Below, piece after piece: positions 55,196 to 64,000 of a DNA stretch of 64,000 bases. This DNA comes from Streptomyces laurentii (GTDB taxonomy: Bacteria; Actinomycetota; Actinomycetes; Streptomycetales; Streptomycetaceae). The stretch covers positions 3,224,001 to 3,288,000 of the forward strand of contig AP017424.1 of assembly GCA_002355495.1 (NCBI GenBank), read 5' to 3'. Under the pieces are notes generated by a model. That model did not search any database. It was not told where the DNA came from and saw only the letters and a program-made list of their open reading frames with translations. The stretch's first letter is position 1; the number at the start of each line of letters is the position of its first letter. The position numbers and the translations under genes were made by a program.

Positions 55196-57061
55196 TCAGC
55201 GCAGTTCCTCCGGGCACGGCGTCCCCCGCGACGGGAAGTCGTACGGCGAGCCCAGGCGGTAGGTGCCCGCCTTCGGGGCGAGGAGGGTGGTCCACTCGTC
55301 GCCCGCCGCGTCGGGGGTGGCCCGCAGGAGGCAGCCGTGCGGGTTGGCGTACTGCTTCGGGGGCTCCTCGCCCTCAGCCGTCTCGCGGGCCCGCTTCGAG
55401 GCCTCCGTCTCCTCCGGGGCCTCGATCCGGTTGCCGTTCTCGTCGAGGAGCGCGAGCCACGGCGAGTACGGCACGCGGATGCGGACGCGGCCCGGGGTGT
55501 CGACGCTGAGCACGACCTCGTTCTCGCCGGCGCGCTGGACGCGGGCGGGCGGGTCGGCGAGCGGGGCGGGGTCGGCGACCTCGTACAGCCGCCAGTTGGC
55601 GTCCGACCACACCTGCTTCAGGTACGGCAGTCCGCCCTCGACCAGCTCGGTCTCCCGCAGCGCGCCGGAGTCCGGGGCGCCGGTCGGCAGGACGACGTAG
55701 TGGACGGCCCAGCGGTCGAGCCACTCGTGGTAGTTCGCGGCGTTGAGGGTGTCGTCGTAGAAGAGCGGGTTCCGTTCGATGTCGGCCTGCCGGTTCCAGC
55801 CGCGGGCCAGGTTGATGTACGGGAGGAGGGCCGAGGACTCGCGGTGGCTGGAGGCCGGCACGACCTCCACCCGGGCCTTCTCGGCGCCGCGCACCTGGAG
55901 CTGGTTGACCAGCGGGGCCAGCTCGCGCGCCCAGGAGGCGTCCGGGGCGGTGCGGATGACGTCGTCGACGGCCTTGAAGCCGATCCACCCGTTGAGGCCG
56001 ACGAAGGCCAGCACGAGCGCGTACCAGCGCAGGGTGCGCGGCCGGGCGTACGGCAGGGCGGCCAGCAGCACCACGCCCGCGAACAGCATCACCATGCGCG
56101 AGACGTTGGAGCCGATCTGCGAGTCGATCAGCCAGGTCAGCAGGGTGCCCGCCGCGTACACGGCGGCCGCCACGCGCACCGTGCGCCAGTCCTCCGGGAC
56201 CAGGACGAGCACCAGCACGCCGAAGAGGAACGGCAGGGAGGCCGACGCCAGGCTCATCGGCTGGGTGCCGGAGAACGGGAACAGCCACGCCGACAGCGCG
56301 ACCACCGCGACCGGCGCGAGCCCGAGGGCGTACGCGCCGGGACGCCGCTTGTTGAGGAAGAGCGCCGCCGCGACCACGCCCAGGAACAGGCCGGCGACCG
56401 GGCTGCACGCGGTCGCGAGCCCGGCGAGCGGCGCGGCGACGGCGGCCTTCGCCCAGCGGCGCCGGCGCCAGCGGTGCGGCCAGCAGAACACGGCCGCGAC
56501 CGCGCCGAGCGCGAACATCATGCCGAGGCCGAAGGTGACCCGCCCCGACAGCGCGTTGCACAGGAAGGCGAACACCCCGGCGAGCGCGCACGCCAGCGGA
56601 TTGCGCACCGCCCGGACCCGCACCAGGATCAGCGCGGTCAGTCCGGCGGACAGCGTCCCGGCGACGATCATCGTCGTCCGCACGCCGAGCACGGACATGA
56701 GGTACGGGGACACGACGCTGTACGAGACGGGGTGCATCCCGCCGTACCAGGCCAGGTTGTACGCCGAGTCCGGATGCCGGCCGACGAACTCCGCCCAGGC
56801 GTCCTGCGCCGCCAGGTCCCCGCCGCTGTTGGCGAGGAAGAGGACCCACAGGAGGTGGACGAGGGCGGCCGCGGCGGCCGCCACCAGGACCGTGAAACGG
56901 CGGGTGTGCCGCCAGTCGCGGCGGGCGCCCGCGGCGGGGGCCTCGGCCGACGGCCGCGGGGCCGGAAGATTTATTCGCGAAGGCGAATCAGCGGAGGAAG
57001 ACGGGAGAGGAGTGTCCATGGGGGTGGCCTCGGCGGCGCGTGTCGGCTCGGCGGTGGTCAA
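55196..57061 (-). CDS. Polytopic membrane protein, conserved actinobacterial type
   Basis: 621 residues (ATG 57019 is an alternative start). About eleven membrane helices span residues 55-355, followed by a 260-residue soluble domain with NPLFYDDTLNAANYHEWLDR and VVLPTGAPDSGAL. The layout resembles GT-C-type membrane glycosyltransferase-like proteins (6-pyruvoyl/MFS-type annotations are also seen in such proteins). The function is unknown. Confidence 0.75.
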   Translation of the reverse strand: MTTAEPTRAAEATPMDTPLPSSSADSPSRINLPAPRPSAEAPAAGARRDWRHTRRFTVLVAAAAAALVHLLWVLFLANSGGDLAAQDAWAEFVGRHPDSAYNLAWYGGMHPVSYSVVSPYLMSVLGVRTTMIVAGTLSAGLTALILVRVRAVRNPLACALAGVFAFLCNALSGRVTFGLGMMFALGAVAAVFCWPHRWRRRRWAKAAVAAPLAGLATACSPVAGLFLGVVAAALFLNKRRPGAYALGLAPVAVVALSAWLFPFSGTQPMSLASASLPFLFGVLVLVLVPEDWRTVRVAAAVYAAGTLLTWLIDSQIGSNVSRMVMLFAGVVLLAALPYARPRTLRWYALVLAFVGLNGWIGFKAVDDVIRTAPDASWARELAPLVNQLQVRGAEKARVEVVPASSHRESSALLPYINLARGWNRQADIERNPLFYDDTLNAANYHEWLDRWAVHYVVLPTGAPDSGALRETELVEGGLPYLKQVWSDANWRLYEVADPAPLADPPARVQRAGENEVVLSVDTPGRVRIRVPYSPWLALLDENGNRIEAPEETEASKRARETAEGEEPPKQYANPHGCLLRATPDAAGDEWTTLLAPKAGTYRLGSPYDFPSRGTPCPEELR

Positions 57062-57153
57062 CTGCGGCCCTTTCCCGTGCTGCCTGCTCGTGCTCTGTGG
57101 CTGCCTCGCGGGCCTTCCCCGCCCTTCCGCGCCCCCCGTGCACGCTAACAGCA

Positions 57154-57181
57154 GGGCGCCCGGGGGTCCCCCCGGGCGCCC
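57154..57181 (-). terminator. Hairpin terminator after the carboxypeptidase gene
   Basis: GGGCGCCCGGGG pairs with CCCCGGGCGCCC around a short loop, 7 bp downstream of the stop at 57188. Confidence 0.85.
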
Positions 57182-57187
57182 GCCGGA

Positions 57188-59569
57188 TCAGCCCAGTCGG
57201 GTCAGCTTCTTGTCGAAGCCGGGCTCCGCCAGGTCCGTCTCCAGCGCGACCGGCGCGCTCACGCGCCCGGTGCCGGTGCCGATCGACACCTCGCCGACGA
57301 CGTCACCGGCCTTGCCGGTGTGCGGCAGGGCCTTGCCCCCGTCGCCAATCTTCAGCGCGACCTCCAGGCCCGGCCAGCCGACCGCCTTGATGTCCTTGGT
57401 CGCCACGACCGGGGTACGGCCGCCGAGGCCGTCGTCCACATAGCCGAGCACCTGCCCCTTCTTCACCACGGTGGCGGAGGTGACCACGTCCTGCGCCTTC
57501 TTGATCAGCGTGTAGCTGTTCGCGATGGCCAGGTCCAGCTTCTGCGCCAGCAGCTGCGCGTCCTGGGCGCCCATCACGATGCCGAGGATCCGCCGCTTCT
57601 CGCCGTCGACGACGGTGTAGCCCGCCCACAGCAGGTTGCCGCCGGCCGGCGTCGACGAGCCGGTCTTGATGCCCGCGACACCGGGCTTCAGCAGGATGGT
57701 GTTGTTGTTCTCGATCCGGTTCGGGATGCCGTCGATGGTCACGTTCGGCATGTCGACGACCTCGCGGAACACGTCGTACTGCATGACCGCCTTCGCCAGC
57801 TTCAGCTGGTCGAGCGGGGTCGAGACGGTCGACGACTTGAGACCGGACGGGTCCGTGTACGTCGAGCCGGTCATCCCGAGGTCCTTGGCGGCGGCGTTCA
57901 TCTTGTCGACGAAGGCGGCCTCCGAACCGGCGTCCCAGCGGGCCAGCAGCCGCGCCACGTTGTTGCCGGACGGGATCATGAGGAGCTGGAGCATCTCCTT
58001 CTCGGAGTAGCTCTGGCCCTCCTTGATCGGGGCCGTCGACTCGTCCGGCGCCTTCGCCTGCTCCGCGGCGATCTTGTCGACCTCGATCTGCGGACCCTTC
58101 TGCGAGCCCTTGATCGGGTGGTCGCGCAGGATCACGTACGCGGTCATCGTCTTGGCGACGGACGCGGTCGGGGCCGGCTTCTGCGGTCCGTACGTGCCCA
58201 TCGAGCCGACGCCCTCGACCTCGACCGCGCCCTGGCCCTCGTTCGGCCACGGCATCTTCAGCGCGCCGCCCTCGAAGGTGTAGGCGGGGGCGGCGGAGAG
58301 CACGAGCCGCGGGGCCGGGAGCGGGCGCACGATCTGTGCGACCGCAATGGCGACCAGCAGGAGGAGGATCAGCGGGGTCCAGATCTTCACCCGGCGCACC
58401 GTCGTGCGCATCGCCGTCTCCGGCGGCGGCGGGGTGTTGGTCAGCTCGGCGAGGATCTCCAGCGGCGGGCGGGGCGGCAGCGGCTGCTGCTTGGTCCGCT
58501 CGGCCTCGGTGAGCGACACCGGGACCGCCACGGGGACGGGGGCGGTGAAGCCGGGGGCGGCAGCGGGCTTCGGCTCCTCCGGGCCGGCCGGCTTCGCCGC
58601 GGGCTTCTGCGCCTTCGGCTCCTTGGACGCCTTCGCCTGCTTCGGCGGCTTCGGCTGCTCCTGGGTGATGTCGCCCTGGAGCGGACGGAAGGTGGACGGG
58701 GGGATCTTCAGGGCGGTCGTCGGCTGGTCGACGACCGGCGGCTTGACGGCCTTGAAAACCGTGGTCGGCTGGTCGACCGGCTCGTCCTCGACGGCGGGCT
58801 TCGGCGCGGTCCTCGGCTCCGGCTCCGGCTCGGGCTTCTTCCCGGCCGCGGGCTCCGGCTTCGCTTCCGGCGTCGATTCCGGCTTCGCTTCCGCTTCCGG
58901 CTTCGCTTCCGGCGTCGACGCGGACTCCGGCTCCGGCTTCGCGCCGTCCTCGGCAGCCGCCGTGGCCTCGGCCTCGGTCTTGGCCGGGGCGGGCTTGCGC
59001 GTGGCGAACCAGGACTCGCTCGCGGCGGGCTTCTCCGCCGCCGCGGACGCCGTCCCGGCCTCCGGCGCGAACACCGGCTTCGGCTCCGGCTTCCCGGCGG
59101 CCCCGGCCCCGGCGGCGGCCTCAGGGGCCCCCTCGGGCTCCCGGGCGGCCCAGGAGGCGGCCCTGGAGGCCGTCTCGGCCGTCACGGGCTCCGACGGGCC
59201 GTCAGCGCGCTTACCGGCCTCGGAGTCGGCCTCGGCCGCCTTCGCCACGCCCTGGGGCTCCTGGGACTCCTGGCCCGACGCGGCGGACTCGGCACCGGCC
59301 TTCCGGGGATCCACCGGCTCCTTCGGCGCCTTGGGCTCCGCCGGCTCGTCGTCCGGCGCCGTGCGCGGGGACAACGCCCGGAAAACCGCCGTCTTCTGGT
59401 CCACGCGATCCACGTGCTCCGCGCGGGCCGTGCGGCCCGCGTGGTCCTCCGTGTCCGCGGCGCCCGCGGTGTCCGCCGTGTCCTCGACGATCTCGACGGT
59501 CTCGACGACCGACAGCCGCGGGTCGCGGCTCTCGCTCTGCTCCGCCTTGTCGGGGGACTCGCCCGCCAC
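57188..59569 (-). CDS. D-alanyl-D-alanine carboxypeptidase with long cytoplasmic N-terminus
   Basis: 793 residues from GTG 59569 (GGAGGAGG upstream). Residues 1-380 are a low-complexity Glu/Ala/Pro/Lys domain with KPEAEAKPE-type repeats. One membrane helix (IWTPLILLLLVAIAVAQIV, about 395) precedes the S11-type penicillin-binding domain with SVAK (TASVAKTMTAYVI), SGN (IPSGNNVARLL) and KTG (GIKTGSSTPAGGN). It trims peptidoglycan stem peptides outside the membrane. The large disordered cytoplasmic part may bind division or polar-growth proteins. Confidence 0.93.
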   Translation of the reverse strand: MAGESPDKAEQSESRDPRLSVVETVEIVEDTADTAGAADTEDHAGRTARAEHVDRVDQKTAVFRALSPRTAPDDEPAEPKAPKEPVDPRKAGAESAASGQESQEPQGVAKAAEADSEAGKRADGPSEPVTAETASRAASWAAREPEGAPEAAAGAGAAGKPEPKPVFAPEAGTASAAAEKPAASESWFATRKPAPAKTEAEATAAAEDGAKPEPESASTPEAKPEAEAKPESTPEAKPEPAAGKKPEPEPEPRTAPKPAVEDEPVDQPTTVFKAVKPPVVDQPTTALKIPPSTFRPLQGDITQEQPKPPKQAKASKEPKAQKPAAKPAGPEEPKPAAAPGFTAPVPVAVPVSLTEAERTKQQPLPPRPPLEILAELTNTPPPPETAMRTTVRRVKIWTPLILLLLVAIAVAQIVRPLPAPRLVLSAAPAYTFEGGALKMPWPNEGQGAVEVEGVGSMGTYGPQKPAPTASVAKTMTAYVILRDHPIKGSQKGPQIEVDKIAAEQAKAPDESTAPIKEGQSYSEKEMLQLLMIPSGNNVARLLARWDAGSEAAFVDKMNAAAKDLGMTGSTYTDPSGLKSSTVSTPLDQLKLAKAVMQYDVFREVVDMPNVTIDGIPNRIENNNTILLKPGVAGIKTGSSTPAGGNLLWAGYTVVDGEKRRILGIVMGAQDAQLLAQKLDLAIANSYTLIKKAQDVVTSATVVKKGQVLGYVDDGLGGRTPVVATKDIKAVGWPGLEVALKIGDGGKALPHTGKAGDVVGEVSIGTGTGRVSAPVALETDLAEPGFDKKLTRLG

Positions 59570-59737
59570 CGTGCCTCCTCCATGCCGCATGCCGTAAACG
59601 ACCCAACAAAAAGCGCCCGGAGTCGTCCGGACGTCCGAACCATGTACCAGTGTCCTGTGTGGACCCCTTGGCCCCCGTGCTAGACGAGAACGACATACCT
59701 AGAGGTTCCCGTACGAACCGCCCGGGCACTCTCGACA

Positions 59738-59771
59738 GATGAATGTGAGAGGGGTCACCCTGTCATTCATC
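59738..59771. promoter_or_regulatory. Inverted repeat upstream of the GPP34 gene
   Basis: GATGAATG (59738-59745) and CATTCATC (59764-59771) are perfect 8-bp arms 18 bp apart, ending just before the start codon at 59789. It could be an operator or an mRNA structure. Confidence 0.4.
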
Positions 59772-59788
59772 CACGCGGGGAGGCATGG

Positions 59789-60496
59789 ATGGGCAGGAGC
59801 CGCAGAACACTTCCGGAGGAGCTTCTGCTGCTCGCTCTGGACCCGGCCACGGGTACCACAGCGCAGCCGCAGTCGCTCGACCTCGGCCTGGCCGGAGCAC
59901 AGCTAGTGGAGCTGGCTCTGGCAGGACGGATAGCCCCTGACGGGGATCGTATCGCCGTGGTGATGCCACGGCCGACCGGAGATCCGACTCTGGACTCCGC
60001 ACTGGAACTGCTGCGCCGTCGCGGCACTCCGGTACGGGCCGTCCATTGGATCGGCGGGCCCCGACTGGGGCTGCGCCAGACGTATCTCTCGCATCTGGAG
60101 CGCTGCGGCATGGTCTGTGCCGTGGAGGGCCAGATGTGCGGGGTGCTGCCGACGACTCGCTATCAGGCGACGGACACGGCGATCAGCCGGGAGATCAGGT
60201 CCCGGCTGGACAGTGCGATCCGCACCGGCGTCCCGCCGGACCCGCGGACCGCGGCGCTCGCCGCGCTGGCCCACGCGGTCGGTCTCGGCAAGCACCTGTA
60301 CCCCGGCAACGAGGGAAGGTCGTCGCGGTCGCGGCTGCGCGACCTGATCCGGCACGACCCGATGGGCGGCCTCGTGGCGCATGCCGTCCTCGACGTGCAG
60401 AACGGCGCGGGCGCCCAGCCCCGTCGGAGCACGACGGCGGGTGGCGGCGTGCCGTCCCAGCCGCACCGCGGGAGCATGGCGCGCGCCGCCATGTGA
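59789..60496 (+). CDS. GPP34 (GOLPH3-like) family protein
   Basis: 235 residues. LPEELLLLALDPATGT, LVELALAGRIA and TYLSHLERCGMVCAVEGQ follow the GPP34 pattern found in many Streptomyces copies; eukaryotic members bind PI4P. The bacterial function is unknown; links to membrane or development have been suggested for neighbours. The C-terminus is a low-complexity tail. Confidence 0.88.
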   Translation: MGRSRRTLPEELLLLALDPATGTTAQPQSLDLGLAGAQLVELALAGRIAPDGDRIAVVMPRPTGDPTLDSALELLRRRGTPVRAVHWIGGPRLGLRQTYLSHLERCGMVCAVEGQMCGVLPTTRYQATDTAISREIRSRLDSAIRTGVPPDPRTAALAALAHAVGLGKHLYPGNEGRSSRSRLRDLIRHDPMGGLVAHAVLDVQNGAGAQPRRSTTAGGGVPSQPHRGSMARAAM

Positions 60497-60658
60497 CCGC
60501 GACCGTGACCGTGCGTACGCGCGTCCGGCCGCCTCGGCCGTACGCACCCGCGCGCGCCACCCGTACGACCGACGCGGCACCCGCGGCAGTCGCACCACCC
60601 GCTCGACCAGCACGACGTGACGCACCACCCTGATCATCACCGGGAGCCGCATACGTGT

Positions 60659-60688
60659 GCGGGACGGTCGTCCTCACGACCGTCCCGC
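60659..60688 (+). terminator. Hairpin terminator after the GPP34 gene
   Basis: 13-bp arms GCGGGACGGTCGT / ACGACCGTCCCGC with a CCTC loop. The 299-bp gap 60497-60795 otherwise holds only the promoter of the next gene. Confidence 0.8.
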
Positions 60689-60731
60689 GCCCGCATCTCT
60701 GGCCGTTTCCCAGCGCACACGGCACTTTTGG

Positions 60732-60757
60732 TGGCAGTCTGCCAAGCAGTAGATACT
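60732..60757 (+). promoter_or_regulatory. Promoter and palindrome of the XRE regulator
   Basis: TGGCAG-T-CTGCCA (60732-60744) is a perfect palindrome directly before TAGATACT (60750-60757), a -10-like element 39 bp from the GTG start. Its TGCCA half-site recurs in front of the DUF397 gene (61830-61851), so both may be bound by the regulator. Confidence 0.5.
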
Positions 60758-60795
60758 CACAGCTACGCAGGCCGACAGCCGGAGGTGCAGTTTCC

Positions 60796-61668
60796 GTGGC
60801 GTCCAGTGTCAACCCCACCGTCAGGCGACGCCGTTTGGGCCAGGAGCTGCGCCGGCTCCGGGAGGCGAAGAACATGACGGCCGAGCAGGTCGCCGAGCGA
60901 CTGCTCGTCTCCCAGTCGAAGATCAGCCGCCTCGAGAACGGCCGCCGTTCGATCAGCCAGCGCGATGTCCGGGACCTCTGCGGCGTGTACGAGGTCGAGG
61001 ACGAGCGGCTCGTCGACTCGCTCATGCAAATGGCCAAGGACTCGCGCCAGCAGGGCTGGTGGCATGCCTTCGGCGACATCCCGTACAGCGTCTACATCGG
61101 CCTGGAGACGGACGCGGAGAGTCTGCGGGTGTACGAGCCGCAGATCATCCCGGGTCTGCTGCAGACCCACGCGTACGCGGAGGCCGTGATCGCGGGCGCG
61201 CTGCCCGAGTCGACGCCGAACGACATCGAGAAACGGGTCCAGGTCCGTACCCGCCGCCAGGAACGCATCCGCAACGGCGAACGCCCGCTGCGGCTCTGGG
61301 TGGTCATCGACGAGGCCGCGCTGCACCGCCAGGTCGGCAGCCGGCGGCTGATGGCCGAGCAACTGGAGCATCTGGCCGAGCAGTCGGGTCTGCCGCATGT
61401 GACGGTCCAGGTGCTGCCGTTCCACATGGGCGCGCATCCGGGCATCAGCGGGCATTACGCGATTCTCGAATTCCCCGACGCCTCCGACTCCAGTGTCGTC
61501 TACATCGAGGGCGTGACAAGCGACCTCTATCTGGAGAAGGCGCAGGATGTCGGCAAGTACAGCGTGATGTACGAGCACTTGAGGGCACAGGCGATGAATG
61601 CGGAGGACACCCGGGTGTTCATCATGAATATGGCGAAGCGGTACGCCGACGGGGAATCGGACGTTTAG
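60796..61668 (+). CDS. XRE-family regulator with DUF5753
   Basis: 290 residues from GTG 60796 (GGAGGTG upstream). Helix-turn-helix LGQELRRLREAKNMTAEQVA and LLVSQSKISRLENGRRSISQ, then the DUF5753 sensor domain (IIPGLLQTHAYAEAVIAG, VTVQVLPFHMGAHPGISG). Such genes are usually paired with a small DUF397 gene, present here at 61902, and affect sporulation and antibiotic production in Streptomyces. Confidence 0.95.
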   Translation: MASSVNPTVRRRRLGQELRRLREAKNMTAEQVAERLLVSQSKISRLENGRRSISQRDVRDLCGVYEVEDERLVDSLMQMAKDSRQQGWWHAFGDIPYSVYIGLETDAESLRVYEPQIIPGLLQTHAYAEAVIAGALPESTPNDIEKRVQVRTRRQERIRNGERPLRLWVVIDEAALHRQVGSRRLMAEQLEHLAEQSGLPHVTVQVLPFHMGAHPGISGHYAILEFPDASDSSVVYIEGVTSDLYLEKAQDVGKYSVMYEHLRAQAMNAEDTRVFIMNMAKRYADGESDV

Positions 61669-61829
61669 GAACGACCCTGTCCGGAATGCCGTCAAATCGG
61701 CGGCGGGTCGGGGAGAGGGCCCGTACGGTACACCCCCGACTCGCCCCGATGAAGGCACAGTTGGTACATGCCATCCGGTCGAGTGAACGACGGTCCCGCT
61801 AGGCGGGGCCGGGCGGGTAGCGTCGATCT

Positions 61830-61851
61830 TGCCAAGGGAAAGTCGTTGGCA
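61830..61851 (+). promoter_or_regulatory. Inverted repeat TGCCAA-N10-TTGGCA upstream of DUF397
   Basis: Perfect 6-bp arms 51 bp upstream of the DUF397 start, sharing TGCCA half-sites with the palindrome at 60732. Confidence 0.45.
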
Positions 61852-61901
61852 CGTTCCAGTTCGCAGACCCCCTCCCATGCACAGAACCGGAGTTGAACAT
61901 C

Positions 61902-62102
61902 ATGGCCATCATTCAGGGCGCGACCGACACCTGGACGAAGTCCTCGTATTCCGGCGGCAACGGCGCCTGCGTCGAGGTCAAGTCCCCGCTCGTGACCGCG
62001 ATCGCGGTGCGGGACTCGAAGGCGCCCGAGGGCCCTTCGATCTCCTTCGGACCGGACTCGTGGAACGCGTTCGTGGGAGACGTGAGCGCCCGGGGTCTGT
62101 AA
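61902..62102 (+). CDS. DUF397 domain protein
   Basis: 66 residues from ATG 61902. WTKSSYSGGNGACVEVKSP, VAVRDSKAPEGP-type and ISFGPDSWNAFVGDV blocks are the complete DUF397 domain. These small proteins work with XRE/DUF5753 regulators such as the gene just upstream, possibly as antagonist or toxin-antitoxin-like partner. Confidence 0.95.
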   Translation: MAIIQGATDTWTKSSYSGGNGACVEVKSPLVTAIAVRDSKAPEGPSISFGPDSWNAFVGDVSARGL

Positions 62103-62311
62103 TCCCCCGGATCCGCCGGATCCATCGGATCCCCTGAAATCCCCCGGCGCGCCCCGCGCGTCGTGTGACGCAGCGCATCAGAGCCCTCTCGACCGGTCCG
62201 CCGTCCTGGCCGAGGGGGCTCGGCCCTTTCCCGGAACGGGAACCGGAACCGGACGCGACACAGGAACCGGACCCGGAACCGGAACCGACCGCCGCGGAAA
62301 GCCCCCGCCCC

Positions 62312-63430
62312 TCAGTCCCTCGGATAGCGGGTCAGCCAGCCCGGCGACGGATCCGACGGACCGTGCAGAGCCGGCCCCTGGGTCATCTCCATCGCGAAGT
62401 CGTCGGCGAGTTCCAGGACGGTGCCCCGCCCCTCCAGTTCGGCCAGCCAGGCGGGCGGCAGGGCCGTCTCCCCGTGCAGGGCGCCGAGCAGCGCCCCGGT
62501 GAGCGCGCCGGTCGCCGCCGACGGGCCGTCGTGGTTGACCGCGAGCCGCAGCCCGTGCCGGACGTCCTCGCCGACCAGCGCGCCGTACACGGCCGCCGCC
62601 AGCTGCCCCTCCGCCCGGTCCTCGCCGGCCCCGAGCGCCGTCACCCGCTCCGCGTCCGGCTTCCCCTCCCGTACGGCCGTCAGCGCGGCCCGCAGCGCCT
62701 CCGTCACCGGCTCGTGGCCGGCGTGCGAGGCGATCCGCTCCGACGCCGTCTCCACGGCGCCCTCCACGCTGTCACCGCGGGCCAGGCCGTGCACGACGAC
62801 GGCGAAGGCGCCGGCGGCGAGGTAAGCGGCGGGCGCGCCGTGGGTCTGCGCCGCGCACTCCACCGCGAGCTGGCACACCAGCTGCGGCTCCCAGCCGACG
62901 AGCAGGCCGAAGGGCGCCGAGCGGACCAGCGCGCCGCTGTCGGCGGCCTCCGGGTTCTTGGGCTTGCCGAGGGTGCCGAGGGCGTCGTCGCCGAGGCCGG
63001 TCAGGCAGGCCCGGGCCGGGTCGCGGCGGGCGTACAGCCACTCCTCGCGGGCCAGCCAGCCGAGGTCCGGGCGCCGTTCGTCGGGGCCCCAGTCGCGCTG
63101 GGTGGCGGCCCAGCGCAGGTGCGCCCGGTGGACGTCGGTGGGCGGGTGCCAGGCGCCTGTGTCGCGGCGGACCTGGGCGCGGATCAGGCCGTCGACGGTG
63201 AAGAGCGTCATCTGGGTGGCGGCCGTGACGGCGCCCCGGCGGCCGTACGCGGGGACGAGGTCGGCCAGGCCCTCGGGGCCGTACGCCTCGCGCAGGTCGG
63301 CCAGGGTGCGGCTCGCCGCGCCCGCGCCGAGCGCGTCGCCGACGGCGCCACCGAGGAGACAGCCCCGTACCCGGGCGCGGAAGTCCTGTTGTTCGGTCCG
63401 GCCCCACACGGCCGCGGCTGTGGTGGTCAC
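62312..63430 (-). CDS. ADP-ribosylglycohydrolase family protein
   Basis: 372 residues from GTG 63430 (GGGGGAGGG upstream). RVRGCLLGGAVGDALGAG and VNHDGPSAATGALTGALLGA are the two metal-binding regions of the DraG/ARH fold. The first acidic patch reads AATQMTLFTVDGLI, where the usual TDDT-type motif is altered, so metal binding may be reduced; the later pair reads NHDGPSA instead of DxDTxA. Hydrolysis of ADP-ribose from proteins is the family function but activity is uncertain. Confidence 0.85.
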   Translation of the reverse strand: MTTTAAAVWGRTEQQDFRARVRGCLLGGAVGDALGAGAASRTLADLREAYGPEGLADLVPAYGRRGAVTAATQMTLFTVDGLIRAQVRRDTGAWHPPTDVHRAHLRWAATQRDWGPDERRPDLGWLAREEWLYARRDPARACLTGLGDDALGTLGKPKNPEAADSGALVRSAPFGLLVGWEPQLVCQLAVECAAQTHGAPAAYLAAGAFAVVVHGLARGDSVEGAVETASERIASHAGHEPVTEALRAALTAVREGKPDAERVTALGAGEDRAEGQLAAAVYGALVGEDVRHGLRLAVNHDGPSAATGALTGALLGALHGETALPPAWLAELEGRGTVLELADDFAMEMTQGPALHGPSDPSPGWLTRYPRD

Positions 63431-63604
63431 GACGTGCCCTCCCCCTGCGAGCTGCCCGAACGCCTGTCTCCCGTCCGTCCAGCACTGTAGTGGACCAGAT
63501 GCGTCCGATCGGGGCACGGACCGTTATGTGACGCGACACCTTTCCGCCCGCTTCTGACCGCACTTGCTCCGGCGGGGGAAGGGCGGATGTACGGACACGA
63601 AAGG

Positions 63605-63639
63605 GCCGGGGCACCCGCACCACACGCGGGCACCCCGGC
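63605..63639 (-). terminator. Hairpin downstream of the right-edge gene
   Basis: 14-nt arms GCCGGGGCACCCGC / GCGGGCACCCCGGC with a two-base internal mismatch, 20 bp from the stop at 63659. Confidence 0.65.
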
Positions 63640-63658
63640 AGTTCTCAGAGACGGACCG

Positions 63659-64000
63659 TCAGCGGCGGACCCGGTACGCCCGCGTCACCGTCTGGTCGAC
63701 GGAGTTGCCGTCGGCGTCGGTGGCGGTGACCCGCAGCGACACGAATCCGGCGGCCGACGGGTTGTCGATCGTGCCGTTCAGCGAGCCGTCCAGGCGGACC
63801 TGCCGCCAGGTGGCTCCGTCGTCGTACGACGCCCACAGCTTCACCCCGGTGACCTTCGGACCGGCCAGGCCCTTGGGGTGCCGTACGCCGAGGCCGACCG
63901 TCGTCCGGGAGCCGGTGCGCACGCTGTTGGACAGGTCGGTGGCGACCCGGTAGTCGACCGTCAGGGCCGGCATCAGCGCCTCGCCCCGCGTGGAGTGGAA
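63659..64000 (-). CDS. C-terminus of an exported protein, probably an S8-type peptidase (cut by window edge)
   Basis: The last 113 residues of a gene that continues to the right. FHSTRGEALMPALTVDYRV, TGVKLWASYDDGATWRQV and SLRVTATDADGNSVDQTVTR form the beta-sandwich tail seen at the end of many Streptomyces subtilisin-like peptidases. The catalytic domain is outside the window, so the assignment is tentative. Confidence 0.6.
   Translation of the reverse strand, partial: FHSTRGEALMPALTVDYRVATDLSNSVRTGSRTTVGLGVRHPKGLAGPKVTGVKLWASYDDGATWRQVRLDGSLNGTIDNPSAAGFVSLRVTATDADGNSVDQTVTRAYRVRR

Overview
The window looks like Streptomyces chromosome. GC content is very high with strong third-position GC bias, GTG starts are frequent, a SARP activator is present, TTA (bldA-type) codons occur, and the right flank carries typical streptomycete genes (XRE/DUF5753 with DUF397, GPP34-family protein, DUF2079 protein, S8-protease-like tail). 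About 1-48,600 is one large secondary-metabolite cluster; about 48,800-64,000 is flanking chromosome.

The cluster reads as a type II (aromatic) polyketide locus whose minimal PKS (KS, chain-length factor, main ACP) is not in the window and probably lies to the left, beyond the truncated acyl-CoA carboxylase beta subunit at position 1. The aromatic signature genes are an ActIII-like C9 ketoreductase (45529), a didomain aromatase/cyclase (13859), an ABM monooxygenase (13243), a metallo-beta-lactamase-fold cyclase candidate (46903), an SRPBCC cyclase-like protein (44708), a SnoaL-like protein (48161) and a two-component flavin hydroxylase pair (43539 and 46367). Starter and extender supply is suggested by ACCase beta and epsilon subunits, an ACP-acyltransferase didomain, a PPTase, a fatty-acyl-AMP ligase, an acyl-CoA dehydrogenase, citramalate synthase, an alpha-methylacyl-CoA racemase and a KAS III-like enzyme. 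Together these fit a branched 2-methylacyl (for example 2-methylbutyryl) unit. A second activation module (stand-alone adenylation domain, free carrier protein, second KAS III-like acyltransferase, flavoenzyme, reductases) may attach an aminoacyl-type group. Four P450s, a ferredoxin/reductase pair and an epoxide hydrolase tailor the product. An AlkZ-type DNA glycosylase (26222) and an MFS pump (17940) suggest a DNA-alkylating product with self-protection.

Inside the left part, 2175-6914 holds a compact azole-RiPP (TOMM) unit: a GTG-started precursor ending in a Cys-rich tail, a fused C-D cyclodehydratase and a DesK/DesR-like two-component pair. The cyclodehydratase and the kinase each contain a TTA codon. 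At 34312-36608 an unrelated island (truncated RsbW-like gene, XRE-TPR regulator, GNAT) interrupts the cluster.

The most informative non-coding signal is a set of heptamer repeats with 11-bp periodicity upstream of at least seven cluster genes or operons. At six of them the repeats sit a fixed 11 bp from a candidate -10 hexamer, which suggests a mapped regulon for the SARP at 1112. Three genes (cyclodehydratase, PPTase, XRE-TPR regulator) appear to carry single-base indels in C/G homopolymers, most simply explained as sequence errors.

The right flank begins with a two-gene NLR-like (NB-ARC/TPR) system whose two proteins share a short motif resembling bacterial amyloid-signalling pairs. Housekeeping and regulatory genes follow: DUF2079, an OmpR-type two-component system, membrane proteins, a D-Ala-D-Ala carboxypeptidase, GPP34, XRE/DUF397, ADP-ribosylglycohydrolase and a truncated exported-protein tail at the right edge. 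No rRNA, tRNA, insertion sequence or CRISPR array was seen.
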